A stretch of DNA of 64,000 nt from Rhizobiales bacterium Y(2018) (GTDB lineage Bacteria; Pseudomonadota; Alphaproteobacteria; Rhizobiales; Aestuariivirgaceae). The notes under the pieces were generated by a model. It worked only from the letters and a program-made list of their open reading frames with translations. It searched no databases and was not told the DNA's origin. Positions 8,248-20,000 of the stretch are shown here, piece after piece. The DNA is taken from positions 558,001 to 622,000 of the forward strand of contig SCPD01000002.1 of the NCBI GenBank assembly GCA_005502925.1, in the 5' to 3' direction. Made by a program: the position numbers and the translations under genes. Within the stretch, counting starts at the first letter, position 1, and every line of letters begins with the position of its first letter.

Positions 8248-8823
8248 TCACGCTGGTGTGAGTCCTATTCTCTCGTCGCGCCGCCGGAGCCACGCGATGA
8301 CCGGCAATGACAGGAGCACCATCCAGCCCTTGCCGATCACCTGGCCTTCGAGAAAGGCGAGACTGCCGAAAGCCAGATAGAGAAAAACCAGGCTGTCGAT
8401 GACGAGGCCGATGGCGCTGCTGACGGCGACCGCCCGTACGAGACCCTTCTTCTGCAGTGGCGTATAGACGAGAAGATCGGCGGTTTCCGACAGAAGGAAG
8501 GCCGCTGCCGAGGCGATGACGAGATGCGGTGGCGCGAAGAGCGCCGACAAAAGCGCGCCGGCGAGGATGCCGGCTGCCGCCACCTTGAGGCCGAGACGGC
8601 GCTGGATGAGATCGCGCAGCACCAGAGCGAGGCCGACCATCAGCACGCCGGAAGGTGCCAGAATGCCGGGCGCCACCGGAACGAGGCACGGTCCTTGCGG
8701 CGTGCACACGGTGCCGACATGCAGGATGAGCCAGTTCGCCGCCGGTATGCACAGAGCGAAGGCGATGAGGAACGCGATGCCTTCGCGCCGGCGCACTGTC
8801 TTGAGATCGTCCACCATATTCAC
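8248..8823 (-). CDS. VUT-family membrane protein, probable queuosine-precursor transporter (YhhQ/QPTR type)
   Basis: 191 residues with about five to six hydrophobic segments and the VUT-family pattern (PSGVLMVGLALVLRDLIQRRLG, SETADLLVYTPLQKKGL, DSLVFLYLAFG). YhhQ of E. coli imports preQ0/preQ1 through the inner membrane. Coupling with queF, 6 bases upstream on the same strand, is strong contextual support: imported preQ0 would be reduced directly to preQ1. No queC, queD or queE is in the window. Confidence 0.85.
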   Translation of the reverse strand: MNMVDDLKTVRRREGIAFLIAFALCIPAANWLILHVGTVCTPQGPCLVPVAPGILAPSGVLMVGLALVLRDLIQRRLGLKVAAAGILAGALLSALFAPPHLVIASAAAFLLSETADLLVYTPLQKKGLVRAVAVSSAIGLVIDSLVFLYLAFGSLAFLEGQVIGKGWMVLLSLPVIAWLRRRDERIGLTPA

Positions 8824-8829
8824 TCTCCT

Positions 8830-9291
8830 TCAGCCGCGGCCACGATAGGGGGCGACGCCCTGGTCGGGAAGCCAAAGGCCCTTCGGCGGTTCGCCGGTCT
8901 GCCAGAAGACATCGATCGGAATGCCGCCGCGCGGATACCAATAGCCGCCGATGCGCAGCCAGATCGGCTTGGCAGCTTCGCAAAAGCGCTTCGCCACATA
9001 GACGGTGCAATGCTCGTGAAAGGCGCCGTGATTGCGGAAGCTGTGCAGGAAGAGTTTCAGCGACTTCGACTCGACCAGCAGCTTGTCGGGTGCGTAGTCG
9101 ATGACCAGATGGCCGAAATCCGGTTGGCCGGTCACCGGGCACATGGAAGTGAATTCCGGGCAGGTGAAGCGGGTGAGATAGAGCGTGCCTTCCTGCGGAT
9201 TGGGCACGACATCGAGCTCTGCTTCTTCCGGCGAAGCGGGAATAGCGGCGCTGCGGCCGAGCTGTGGTGTGGGGATGGAGTTGCTTGTCAT
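8830..9291 (-). CDS. queF: NADPH-dependent 7-cyano-7-deazaguanine reductase (QueF, unimodular)
   Basis: 153 residues, size of the short (Bacillus-type) QueF class. Reduces the nitrile of preQ0 to the amine of preQ1 in queuosine synthesis. The thioimide-forming Cys51 and catalytic Asp58 lie in the family motif [14 protein letters not shown], and the QueF motif [20 protein letters not shown] follows. Precedes the transporter-like gene in the same operon. The divergent cytochrome gene starts 96 bases away, so the promoters lie in 9292-9387. Confidence 0.95.
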   Translation of the reverse strand: MTSNSIPTPQLGRSAAIPASPEEAELDVVPNPQEGTLYLTRFTCPEFTSMCPVTGQPDFGHLVIDYAPDKLLVESKSLKLFLHSFRNHGAFHEHCTVYVAKRFCEAAKPIWLRIGGYWYPRGGIPIDVFWQTGEPPKGLWLPDQGVAPYRGRG

Positions 9292-9387
9292 GACGGCTTT
9301 CTACCACTTCCGGCTGAAGCCGAATATGGGTCATTGGCGGAAGTGACGGTCGCCGGTTATGCTCGGGCGATCTTTGGGAGGACGCAG

Positions 9388-10230
9388 ATGCTTGCGCGGT
9401 TAATTGGATTCTTGGCTATGGCCGTGTGCTTGCACATATCGGCAGCTCTTGCCGCGGACAGCGAGGTCCTGCGCTTTTCGGTTCGCGGCAAGCTCATCAC
9501 ACAGATGAGCATGGCGGAGCTGAAGCAAAAGCTTCCCGTCACGGAGATCACCGTATGGGAGCCGCATGAAGACAAGAATGTGACATATGAAGGCTACGAG
9601 ATCGGCAAGCTCTTCGCCGCCGTCTATGGCGACACGTGGAAAGAGATCGACGAGGTGCTGTTCACCTGTGTCGATGGCTACCAGCCCATCCTGCCGATGG
9701 ACCGGTTCACCCGTCATGCCGGCTATCTCGTCTACCGGCGACAGGATCAGGCGGTGTTCAATGTCCAGAACCGCTTCCAGAATGAAAAGGACGTGCCGCT
9801 CGGGCCCTATTACCTGGTCTGGGACAATCTCAGCTCCGCGGAGCTGCGCGCCGACGGCGCCAATGGCTGGCCTTATCAGGTGGTCGGCATCGATCTGGTG
9901 AATTTCGTCGACCGCTTTCCGCGGCTCAGTCCGCCGGAAGACGCCTCGGCCCAGGCGAAGAAAGGTTTCGTCGCCTTCCGCGAAAACTGCATGGCCTGCC
10001 ACACCGTGAATGGCGAAGGCGGCGACAAGGCGCCCGAGCTCAATTACCCGGTGAGCGTCACCGAATATGTTCCCGATGCGTGGCTGCGCAAGTGGATCAT
10101 GGATCCGCGCACGATCCGCTACAATGCCACCATGCCGGCTTTTGCCGCACACCCCGAGCCGGACGTCCTGATCGACGACGTGCTCGCTTATCTGAAGACG
10201 ATGGCGCGGCATAAACAGAAGCCCGACTAG
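9388..10230 (+). CDS. Secreted c-type cytochrome with N-terminal YedY/molybdopterin-oxidoreductase-like domain
   Basis: 280 residues. Signal peptide at 1-22 (RLIGFLAMAVCLHISAALAA), then about 160 residues of a beta-rich domain (VTEITVWEPHEDKNVTYEGY ... FTCVDGYQPILPMDRF) resembling the substrate domain of sulfite-oxidase/YedY-like proteins but without a recognisable cofactor Cys, then a monohaem cytochrome c domain with CMACH and a distal Met in ATMPAF. Start at 9388 is fixed by GGGAGGA at 9376-9382 and the signal peptide; the long frame upstream is antisense to queF and not coding. Likely a periplasmic electron carrier; partner unknown. Confidence 0.75.
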   Translation: MLARLIGFLAMAVCLHISAALAADSEVLRFSVRGKLITQMSMAELKQKLPVTEITVWEPHEDKNVTYEGYEIGKLFAAVYGDTWKEIDEVLFTCVDGYQPILPMDRFTRHAGYLVYRRQDQAVFNVQNRFQNEKDVPLGPYYLVWDNLSSAELRADGANGWPYQVVGIDLVNFVDRFPRLSPPEDASAQAKKGFVAFRENCMACHTVNGEGGDKAPELNYPVSVTEYVPDAWLRKWIMDPRTIRYNATMPAFAAHPEPDVLIDDVLAYLKTMARHKQKPD

Positions 10231-10324
10231 CCAATTCTATCCGTAGAGAACTTTATGCCTCCGGCGCCGTTAACCAAGCGGCCTGCCAAAGCGGGGCCGC
10301 GCTTTTCCGAGCCGGAGTGTGCTG

Positions 10325-10708
10325 ATGAGCAAGCTGTGGCCGTTCTTCGCCGTGATTGTCACCGCATTGATCTACCCGGTGACCCCGCGCATCGTCCTGG
10401 CGCACGACTGGTACGGCTACACTGCCGATCCCGTATATCAATCGAACTGTTGTGGCGGCCATGATTGCGCGCCGGTGGATCCGGCCTGGGTCAGCGAGGC
10501 TCGGGAAGGTTATCGGCTGACCATGACCGTGGACCAGGCGCGGACGGTCAATCCCGATGCGCAGGCGCCGGTTGATGCCGTCGTGCCCTGGACCAGAATC
10601 CAAAGCCCGCCCGAGGCCGATCATCCGTTTTATGCCTGCATCTACGATACCGACCGCGCGGCGCCGCGTTATGGCGTGATCTGCTTCTTTGCCACGCCTG
10701 TCATGTAG
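10325..10708 (+). CDS. Small secreted Cys-containing protein, unknown function
   Basis: 127 residues with a signal peptide of about 28 residues ending near IVLAHDWYG. The mature part has CCGGHDC close to its start plus two later Cys (YACIYD, VICFF), suggesting disulfides or metal binding in the periplasm. GGAG at 10315-10318 supports the ATG at 10325. It follows the cytochrome gene by about 95 bases on the same strand and may be co-transcribed. I do not recognise a named family; homologues annotated as hypothetical are likely. Confidence 0.65.
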   Translation: MSKLWPFFAVIVTALIYPVTPRIVLAHDWYGYTADPVYQSNCCGGHDCAPVDPAWVSEAREGYRLTMTVDQARTVNPDAQAPVDAVVPWTRIQSPPEADHPFYACIYDTDRAAPRYGVICFFATPVM

Positions 10709-11015
10709 GCGCCGCTGTTCCAGACGTGGAACCGTTTGCGGAAGTGCATCCCGTGGTCACCTTGCCCTGTACATTTTTGGCAGCTTCCCGGATGAGTTCG
10801 GGGCCGCGGCCGGCGGCTCTATTCGGCGTGCACCGTACCACTGTGGCACAACAGCGACATCAACGGCGCTATGTTTACCAGCGACCATGAAAATCAGCGG
10901 CATGCTATTGTTTTGACTGGACGTAAAGTCAATGAGGGTATACTTAAGAAATAGATAACGGCGACAGAGTTGCGAGCGATTCTGGGGGCAACGCTGGCGG
11001 CGGGCAAAGGGGAAA
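10709..11015 (+). promoter_or_regulatory. 307-base upstream region of the giant autotransporter gene with candidate operator/promoter
   Basis: No convincing frame fills this gap. TTGACT at 10913-10918 and AGTCAA at 10927-10932 form an inverted repeat with an 8-base spacer, so the -35-like hexamer is also half of a possible operator. TATACT at 10939-10944 could be a -10, though 20 bases is a long spacing. AAAGGGGA at 11006-11013 is the ribosome-binding site of the next gene. Confidence 0.35.
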
Positions 11016-14000
11016 ATGAGGCACGCAAACGGGCTCGTGGTTTTCACGACGGTGAGAGCTATTGCGTCTCCGACTACCCCCAATCATCTGGCAAAACTGT
11101 TTTTAGGTTCCGTCGCCACGGCCGCGCTGTGGCTGGGCGCGCCGTCGATCGCCGTTGCGGGCTGCGTCGTGGCGCCCGGCGTCATCACCTGCACCGGCGA
11201 CATGCTGGCCGGCGCCAACTATTCGCAAGCCAATACGACGCTCACCGCGAATGCGCTGTCGACCAATGCCGGCGTGATCATCCTCAGTGGTTCGGGCGGC
11301 AATGGCGGCAACGGCACCGATGGCATCGGTGAAAATGCCGACGGCGGTGGCGGCGGCACGACGACGATACTGAATTACACCGGCACGCCCCATACCGGCG
11401 CTGGTCTCGTCGCGCGGTCGAATGGCGGCAATGGCGGCGAGGGTGGAACCGGCGTCTCCTTCATCATTCCCATACCCGTCCCGCCCTTTGTCGCGCCGGT
11501 GATCATAAATGCCGGGCATGGCGGCACGGGTGGGAATGGCGGCTCCGTCACCGTCAACAGCAGCGGCGACCTTCTGACGTCCGGCGAAAAGGTTCACGGC
11601 ATCCTTGCCGAAGCGAATGGCGGCAATGGTGGCGATGGCGGCAATGTAACCTCGGTTCTCGGTGTCTGGGGCGAAGGTGGAGACGGTGGTCAGGGCGGCG
11701 CCGGCGGCTCTGTCGCCGTAACGACGACCAGTGGACTCATCACCGTGCAGGGCAAAGGTGCCTCCGGCATCTTTGCGCAAAGCAATGGCGGCGTTGGCGG
11801 CAGCGGCGGCTCTCTCAACGGCGCCGCGATCGCCGGCCAAGGCGGCAGCGGGGCCGCGCCCAAGGACGGCGGCACGGTGAATGTGAGCAACGCCGCGGGC
11901 ATCGACACCTATGGCATAGGCGGCATCGGTATTTTCGCTCAGAGCATCGGCGGTTATGCGGGCTCGGGCGGCAGTGCCACGGGGGCTTTCGCCTATGGTG
12001 GCAGCGGCGCGAGCGCCGGCAATGGCAACACGGTTACCGTCGGCAATTCCGGATTGATCCATACGCGGGAGGTCGATGCCCATGGCATCTTCGCCCAGAG
12101 CGTCGGCGGCGGCGGCGGTGCGGGCGGTTGGAGCGGCGGCGTCGTTGCTCTCGGCGGCAGCGGCGGCTTCGGCGGCGCCGGCAAATCGGTCACGGTCACC
12201 AATTCGTCGGCCGGGGTGATCACTACCGACGGCGCACGCTCCATCGGCATTTTCGCCCAATCGGTGGGCGGTGGCGGCGGCGATGGCGGTAATAGCGGTG
12301 GCCTCGTCTCGATCGGTGGCAGCAGCACGGGCGGCGGCACCGGCGGCACCGTCGTGGTCAACAACGCCGGTAAGATCGTCACCAACGGTGTTTCCTCGCA
12401 GGCCATTCTTGCCCAATCGATCGGCGGTGGTGGCGGCAATGGCGGCACCAGCGGTGGCATGGTTACGATCGGCGGTGCCGGTGGTGGCGGCGGCAATGCC
12501 GATACCGTCACGGTCAATAATTCCGGCGACCTCGAAACCTGGGGCAATGATTCGACCGCCCTCCTGGCACAGAGCGTCGGCGGCGGCGGCGGCAGTGGCG
12601 GCGGCGCCTATTCGGGCTCCGCATTCGTCGGCTTTTCCCTGGGCGGCACGGGCGGCAGTGGCGGCGAAGGCATGAAGGCGACGGTCAATCTGTCGCAAAA
12701 TTCCAACGATCCGGCGATCATCAAGACGCATGGCGAGCGCTCGAATGGCGTGACCGTTCAATCGGTAGGCGGCGGCGGCGGCAATGGCGGCGCCAGCGTG
12801 CAGACCACTGTGGGCTACACCGGCAGCCTGGCGATCGCCATTGGCGGCAAGGCCGGGAGCGGCGGTAAGGGCGGCGAGGTCGAGCTCACGGGCTATGCGG
12901 ATGTCACCACCACGGGTTTGAATTCCGACGGCATCCTGGTGCAGTCGGTCGGCGGCGGCGGCGGCAGCGGCGGCTATGCGATTGCCATTTCGGCAGCGGC
13001 CGGCGAGAGCGCGGCCATTGCCGGCGCGATCGGCGTCGGCGGCGCGGGTGGCGGCGGTGGTAATGGCGATCTGGTCACCGTCAATGCCGGCGGATCGATC
13101 AAGACGACGAATGACTTTTCCGAAGGCCTGATCGCTCAGTCGGTCGGTGGCGGTGGCGGCTCGGGTGGATATTCGGTGTCGATCGCCGTTTCGGGCGCCG
13201 GCGCCACGGCGGGCGCCGGTGCGGTCGGTGTCGGCGGATCGGGCGGCACGGGCGGCATGGGTGGGACCGTGATCGCCACCTTTACGGGCAATGTCGAGAC
13301 CGCCGGCAAGGAATCCGATGGCGTTGTCATCCAGTCGGTCGGCGGTGGCGGCGGCAATGGCGGTTTCTCGGTTGCCGCCGCGGTCTCGGGTGCGGGCACC
13401 GGCAGTGGCGCGGTGGGCATCGGTGTGGGCGGCTCGGGTGGCTCCGGCGGTAATGGCGGCATCGTCAATGGCACGGTGAACGGCAATATCAAGACCACGG
13501 GCGCCGGGTCGAACGCTCTCGTCGTTCAGTCGGTGGGCGGCGGCGGCGGCAATGGCGGCTTCAATGTGACAGGCACCATCGCGGGTGCCGGCACCGGATC
13601 TGGGGCGATATCGATTGGTGTCGGCGGCTCGGGCGCCGGTGGCGGCCACGGCGCGGCGGTCACGGCGAAGCTGACCGGCAATGCCACCACGAGCGGAACC
13701 GACGCCGATGCGGTCGTCGTTCAAAGCGTCGGCGGCGGCGGCGGTAATGGCGGCTTCAATGTCTCGGGCACCATCACCGGTGCGGGAACCGGATCGGGCT
13801 CCGCCGCCGTGGGTGTCGGCGGCGCCGCGGGACTTGGCGGTAATGGCCAGGTGGTCATCGCCGACGTCATCGGCAATATCACGACGACCGGCCTCGATTC
13901 GAACGGCTTCACCGCGCAATCGATCGGCGGCGGTGGCGGCAATGGCGGCTTCAATGTTTCGGCGGCGATTTCGGTCTCCGGCAAAGGCGCGGGCGCGGTT

Positions 14001-17000
14001 GCCGTCGGCGTCGGCGGTGCCGCGGGCGGTGGCGGCAATGCCGAGAAGGTCGATGTCAGCGTCACCGGCAATATCGAAACCACGAAGGACGGCTCCACCG
14101 GCTATCTGGCGCAGTCGATCGGCGGCGGCGGCGGTAATGGCGGCTTCAATGTATCGGGTGCGATCGGCGCCGCCTCGACGGGCGCCGGCGCGGTCGCGGT
14201 CGGCGTCGGCGGGGCGGGCGGCAGTGGCGGCACTGCGGGCATCGTCATTGCAGATCATACCGGCAACATCACGACGTCCGGCAAGTCGTCGAACGGATTT
14301 GTCGCCCAGTCGATCGGCGGCGGTGGCGGTAATGGCGGCTTCAATGTTTCGGGCGGCATCGCCGCCGGGGGCGACGGGGCGCTCGCCGTCAGCGTTGGTG
14401 TCGGCGGCATGGGCGGCGGCGGCAAGAACGCCGAGGCGGTGACTGCGACGATCATCGGCAATGTCAAAACCAGCGGTGATAAATCTCAAGGTGTCATCGT
14501 CCAGTCGATCGGCGGCGGCGGCGGCAATGGCGCCTTCAATGTGACGGGCAGCATTTCCCTCTCGCAGAAGCTCGCAGGTGCTGTGGGTGTTGGTGTCGGC
14601 GGCTTCGGCGGCGGCGCCGGCGATGCCCGCAAGGTGACCTCGACCATCACCGGCGATATCGAGACCAAAGGAAAAGACGCAACGGCGCTCTTCGTGCAGA
14701 GCCTCGGCGGCGGTGGCGGCAATGGCGGCTTCAATGTGACGGCCGGGATTTCGGGATCTTCCGACGATGGCGGCACGCTGGGTGTCGGCGTCGGTGGCTT
14801 CGGCGGCGATGGCGGCAAGGGCTGGGACGTCGTTTCCAATTCCACCGGCAATATCACGACGGAAGGCGACGGCGCGAAAGGCGCCGTGATCCAGAGCCTC
14901 GGCGGCTCGGGCGGCTCCGGCGGCATTAACGTCACCGGCAATGTGTCGCTCACCGGCGGCAAGTCCGCCGCGATCGGCGTCGGGATCGGTGGTTTCGGCG
15001 GCAAGGGCGGTGACGCCTTGACCGTGACCGGCAGCCATACGGGCAATATCACCACGCAAGGTGACGATGCCGATGGCATCCTGGTGCAGTCGCTCGGCGG
15101 CGGCGGCGGCAACGGCGGTCTCAATGTCACGGGCTCTGTCAGCGCCTCGGTCAGCGACGGCGGCGCCCTCGGCTTCGGCCTCGGCGGTTTCGGCGGCAAT
15201 GGCGGCAGGAGCAATAATGTCGATTTCGATGTGATCGGCAACGTGACCACGCATGGCGATCTGGCCGACGGTGTGACGATCCAGAGCATTGGCGGTGGCG
15301 GCGGCAATGGCGCGATCAATGTCACCGGCAGTCTCGGTTTGTCCTTCGCGGCCGATGCCGGCGCCGCCTCTATCGGTATTGGCGGCTTCGGCGGCAAAGG
15401 CGGCGATGCCGGCAGCGTGACGGCGGTTGTGACCGGCAATGTCATCGCCGATGGCAGCATGGGCACGAGCGGCGGCGCGCCGACGCTCGTCGACGGCATC
15501 AACCGCTGGGCGAATGGCTCGAACGGCGTGATCGCCCAGTCGATCGGCGGCGGCGGCGGCAATGGCGGCCTCAACGTGTCGGGCTCCATTTCGGGCAGCG
15601 CGGTTTTCGGCAAGAGCTATGCGGTGTCGCTCGGCCTCGGCGGCTTTGGTGGCGGCGGCGGCGACGCCGAATTCGTCAATCTCACCGCCAAGGCACCGAT
15701 CATGTTCCAGTCGGTCGGCGACTACAAATCCGCGGTCATCGCGCAATCGATCGGCGGCGGCGGCGGCAACGGCGCCACCAATGTCTCGGGCAGCATTACC
15801 CTGAATGGAAACCTGACCGCGGGCGTCGGCGGCTTCGGCGGCGATGGCGGTTTGGGCAAGCGCGTCGATGCCGATGTCGAGGGCAAGCTCAAGGCCAATG
15901 GCTATCAGGCCCGCGGCCTCGTGGCGCAGTCGATCGGCGGCGGCGGCGGCGACGGTGGCATCAATATCAGCGGTGGCATCAATATCGCCAGCGATGGCAA
16001 GAGTAATCCGTCGCTCGTCTTCGGTCTCGGCGGCTTCGGCGGCGACGGCAATAAGAGCGGCATCGTCGATGTGAAGCAGGTCGGCGAGGTCGAGGTCGGC
16101 GGCACCGATTCGATCGGCATATTGGTTCAATCGATCGCCGGCGGCGGTGGCAGCGGCGGGCTGAATGTCGCCGGCAATCTCGCATTGGGGCCGGGCTACA
16201 GCGCCGCCATAGGCATTGGCGGCAATGGCGGCACCGGCGCCGATGCAGGCGCGGTGACGCTCGACAGCGATGGCAAGGTCGTGGTGTCGAGCAACGTTGC
16301 CATTGCACCGGGCGATGCGGGCTATGACCGGGCCAAGGAACAATTCGGCGAGCGGGGCGGCGGCATCCTGGTCCAGTCGATCGGCGGTGGCGGCGGCGTC
16401 GGCGGCCTCAATGTGGCGGGCGTCATTTCGCCGAAGGGCAATCCCATCGTCGTCGGTGTCGGCGGCAGCGGCGGCGCCGGCGGCAATGCCGGCACGGTGA
16501 CGGTCAATCGCGGACTTGTGACGCAAGCCTTGCTCAAGACGACCGGCGATGAGTCGAATGGCCTGACCGTCCAATCCATCGGCGGCGGCGGCGGCAATGC
16601 CGGCATGAATATCGGCATCTCCCTCAATGGGAGTGCCGGCGACAGCCAGCCGAAGCAGATCTCAGTCGGCATTGGCGGTTCAGGTGGCGCTGCCGGCATC
16701 GGCGGCGATGTCACGGTGAACCACAAAGGCGACATCGAGACATATGGCGACCGCTCCGACGCGCTTTTCGCGCAGTCGATCGGCGGTGGCGGCGGCAATG
16801 CCAACATCAACATTGTCGGCGGCATCAACAAGGATGCGAGCGGCGTCAATGTCGCCGTGGGCGGCGGCACCGGCGACGGCGGCAAGGGCGGCGTCGTCAT
16901 CGTCCATCACACCGGCAATATCACGACGGAGGGTAATGACTCGGGCGCGATCTTCGCCCAGTCGGTCGGCGGCGGCGGCGGCAATACCAGGACGAGCACC

Positions 17001-20000
17001 GCCGTTGCGGTGAAGTCGAAGAATGCCATCAATGTCGGTATCGGCCGCATGGGCGGCACCGGCGCCGATGGCGGCGACGTCACGGTCACGTCGGATGGAA
17101 CCCTGACGACCAAGGGCGACCGTTCGGTCGGTATTCTCGCGCAGAGCGTCGGCGGCGGCGGCGGCAAGAGCGGCACCATCGCGATCGGCGTGAAGGCGAC
17201 GCAAGGCTCGGGCGATGAGGCGCAATCGGGCAGCGCCGGCATTCAGGTCGGCTTGAAAGGCGGCGACAGCGGCATTGGCGGCGACGTCCTCGTCGAGACG
17301 TCCGGGTCGATAGGGACCGGCGGCACGGGATCGCATGCGATCTTCGCTCAGTCGGTGGGCGGCGGCGGCGGTATCGGCGGCGGTGTGCTGACACCCGTCA
17401 TCAAGGAGAATTTCTCGGCGCGTGTCGGCGTCGGTGGCGAAGGCGGCACCGGCTCCGACGCCGGCACCGTCACCGTGAAGAACAAGGCACAGCTGACGAC
17501 GACGGGCGCCAGCGCCGCCGGCATAGCGGCGCAATCGACGGGCGGCGGCGGCGGCACCGGCGGCCAGATCATCCAGGTCACTCTCGCCAGCGGCGGCGAG
17601 GGCAAGGACAACAATTCGGGATCCGTCAATATCGGCGGCAAGGGCGGTGAAGGCGCCAACGGCAAGAAAGTCTGGGTGACCAATTCCGGCGTCATCACCA
17701 CCGGAGGCAAGGATTCCTTCGGCATACAGGCCCGCTCGGTGGGTGGCGGCGGCGGTGATGGCGGCCTGGTCTTCACCGGCACCCTGGCCTTCAAGGGCAA
17801 CAGCAACTCGCTCGAGATGGCTGTCGGCGGCGAAGGCGGCAAAGGCGGCACCGGCGGCATGGCCGAGGTGCTGAACGAGGGAACGATCTGGACCAAGGGC
17901 GAAGGAGCCTTCGGCATTCAGGCCATGTCGCTCGGCGGCGGCGGCGGCGATGCCGGGCTCGTCGCCAATCTCTCGCTCTCCATTCCGCAGGGCGAGAACG
18001 GTTCGAAGCGCATCGTTGCGAATATCGGCGGCACCGGCGGCGAAGGTGGCACCGGCGGCGAAGTGCTGGTCACCAACCGCCCTGACGCGGACAACAAAGG
18101 CGGCGTGATCTACACCGAGGGCAAGAAAGCCCATGGCATCTTCGCTCAGTCCGTCGGTGGCGGCGGCGGCAATGGCAGCTCGGTGGTCTCGCTGAACTTC
18201 GCCGGGACCGGCACCAACAGCGCGCTCATCGGCCTCAATATCGGCGGCAAGGGTGGCACCGGCAATGATGCCGGCAAGGTCACCGTCATCAATCAAGGCA
18301 AGATCACCACGACCGGCGAAGAGGCCTATGGCATCCTCGCGCAGTCGATCGGTGGCGGCGGCGGCAATGGCGGCATTGCGCTGGCCGTCAATGCGGTGAT
18401 CTCTTCGAAGAGCACAGCGCCGGTGCTGGCGCTCGGTGGCCTCGGCGGATCCGGCGGCGATGGCGGCGTGGTCAAGGTCGAGAACAGCGGCGAGATCATC
18501 ACCACCGGCAAGAACGCGCATGGCATCGTGGCGCAGTCGATCGGCGGCGGCGGCGGCAATGCCAATGTCGGGATCGGCATCGGCGGCCTGTCAACGCTCA
18601 TCGCCAATCCGCTGTCCTTCGCGCTCGGCGCCGGCTGCACCGCGCTTGAATGTTATTCGGGCGGCGAAGGCGGCAGCGTCACCGTCATCAATACGGGCAA
18701 GATCACGGTTTCCGGCGAAGGCGCGCAGGCCATCAAGGCGGAAAGCCTGAATGGCGGCGGCGGCGACTTCGTCATGGACTTCACCGGCATCACCAGCCTC
18801 GCCGGTGGCAACGCCTTGCCGGGCGTCGACGACGACAACACCGAAACCCGCATCACCGAAGATCCGGTGGTGACGCTGCTGGCGGGTGGTGACCGTACCA
18901 CCAACAGCACGGCGGGCGCCGTCACGATCATCACCAATGGCGGCAGCTATGCGACGGGCAATTTCGCCACCGGCGCCGGCGTGCAGGCGGTCGGCGGCGG
19001 CGGCGGCAACATCTTCGCCAAGCTGGCGCTGGATGACACGAGCGAGATGGATCCGCTCAAGATCCTCCAGCAGCTCGGCGGCAAGGACGGCAGCAACAAC
19101 AATGGCGGCGACATTACCGACAGCACGCTGACCGGTGAAATCGGCATGTGGGGCGATCTGGGCTCGGGCCTCTTCGTCCAGTCGATCGGCGGCGGCGGCG
19201 GCCGCTCCAATATCCAGCTCACCTCGATACAGGGCATGATCGGCGGCGGCATCGATCTGCGTCTCGGCGGCACGGACGGAACCAACGAGTCAGGCGGCGA
19301 CATCAAGATCACCCAGACCGGCGTCATCTTCACGGATGGCAAGGCGTCCTTCGGCAGCCTGACCCAGTCGATCGGCGGCGGCGGCGGTTATGGCACCTTC
19401 AACATCACCAATGGGGCTCCCCCGGCGGCCCCCGCAGCCGGCCCGATGTCGGCGGCCTCGGTCATGGCGCTCCTGTCGTCGGCGACCGTGACGGCCGGCG
19501 CGGATGGCGGCAGTACTCTCGATGGCGGCGATATCGATTTCACCAAGAATGACGGCACCGGCACTGCGGGCGATCTCGCCGTCGCCCTCATCAAGCAGAG
19601 CGTCAGCTCCGGTGGTGGCACCCAAGTGGTTCTCGATGTCGATGAGCTCTTCGTGAATCTCGGCGGCACCAACGGCGCCAGCGGCAATGGCGGTTCCGTC
19701 AAGCTCACCAATAACGGCGCCGTCCAGACCGCGGGCGCTCAGGCACATGGCATCCTCCTGCAGTCGATCGGCGGTGGCGGTGGTTTCGTGACCACCGATG
19801 CCGGCGCGGTCACGACCACTTTGCGCAGCGACAATACCGGCAATGGTGGAGCTGTCACGCTCATCCAGAACAACGACGTGGTCACCAAGGGCGGCGACGC
19901 CTTCGGCGTGATCGCGCAATCGATCGGCGGCGGCGGTGGCCTCGTCAATGGCACCTTTGCCGGACTCGTCGGCACCGGCGGCTTCGTCCACGACACGTTC

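Noticed and set aside
8524-9387. Long 5' extension of the cytochrome frame
   Set aside because: It is antisense to queF and its transporter gene; the signal peptide and GGGAGGA fix the start at 9388.
11103-16574. 1823-codon open frame on the minus strand opposite the autotransporter (also 613 codons at 16680-18521 and 880 at 19290-21932)
   Set aside because: The translation is a low-complexity Ala/Asp/Arg/Ile mix that mirrors the GGC/ATC/GTC codons of the sense repeats. The sense strand has a signal peptide, ribosome-binding site and a proper beta-barrel; the antisense frames have none.
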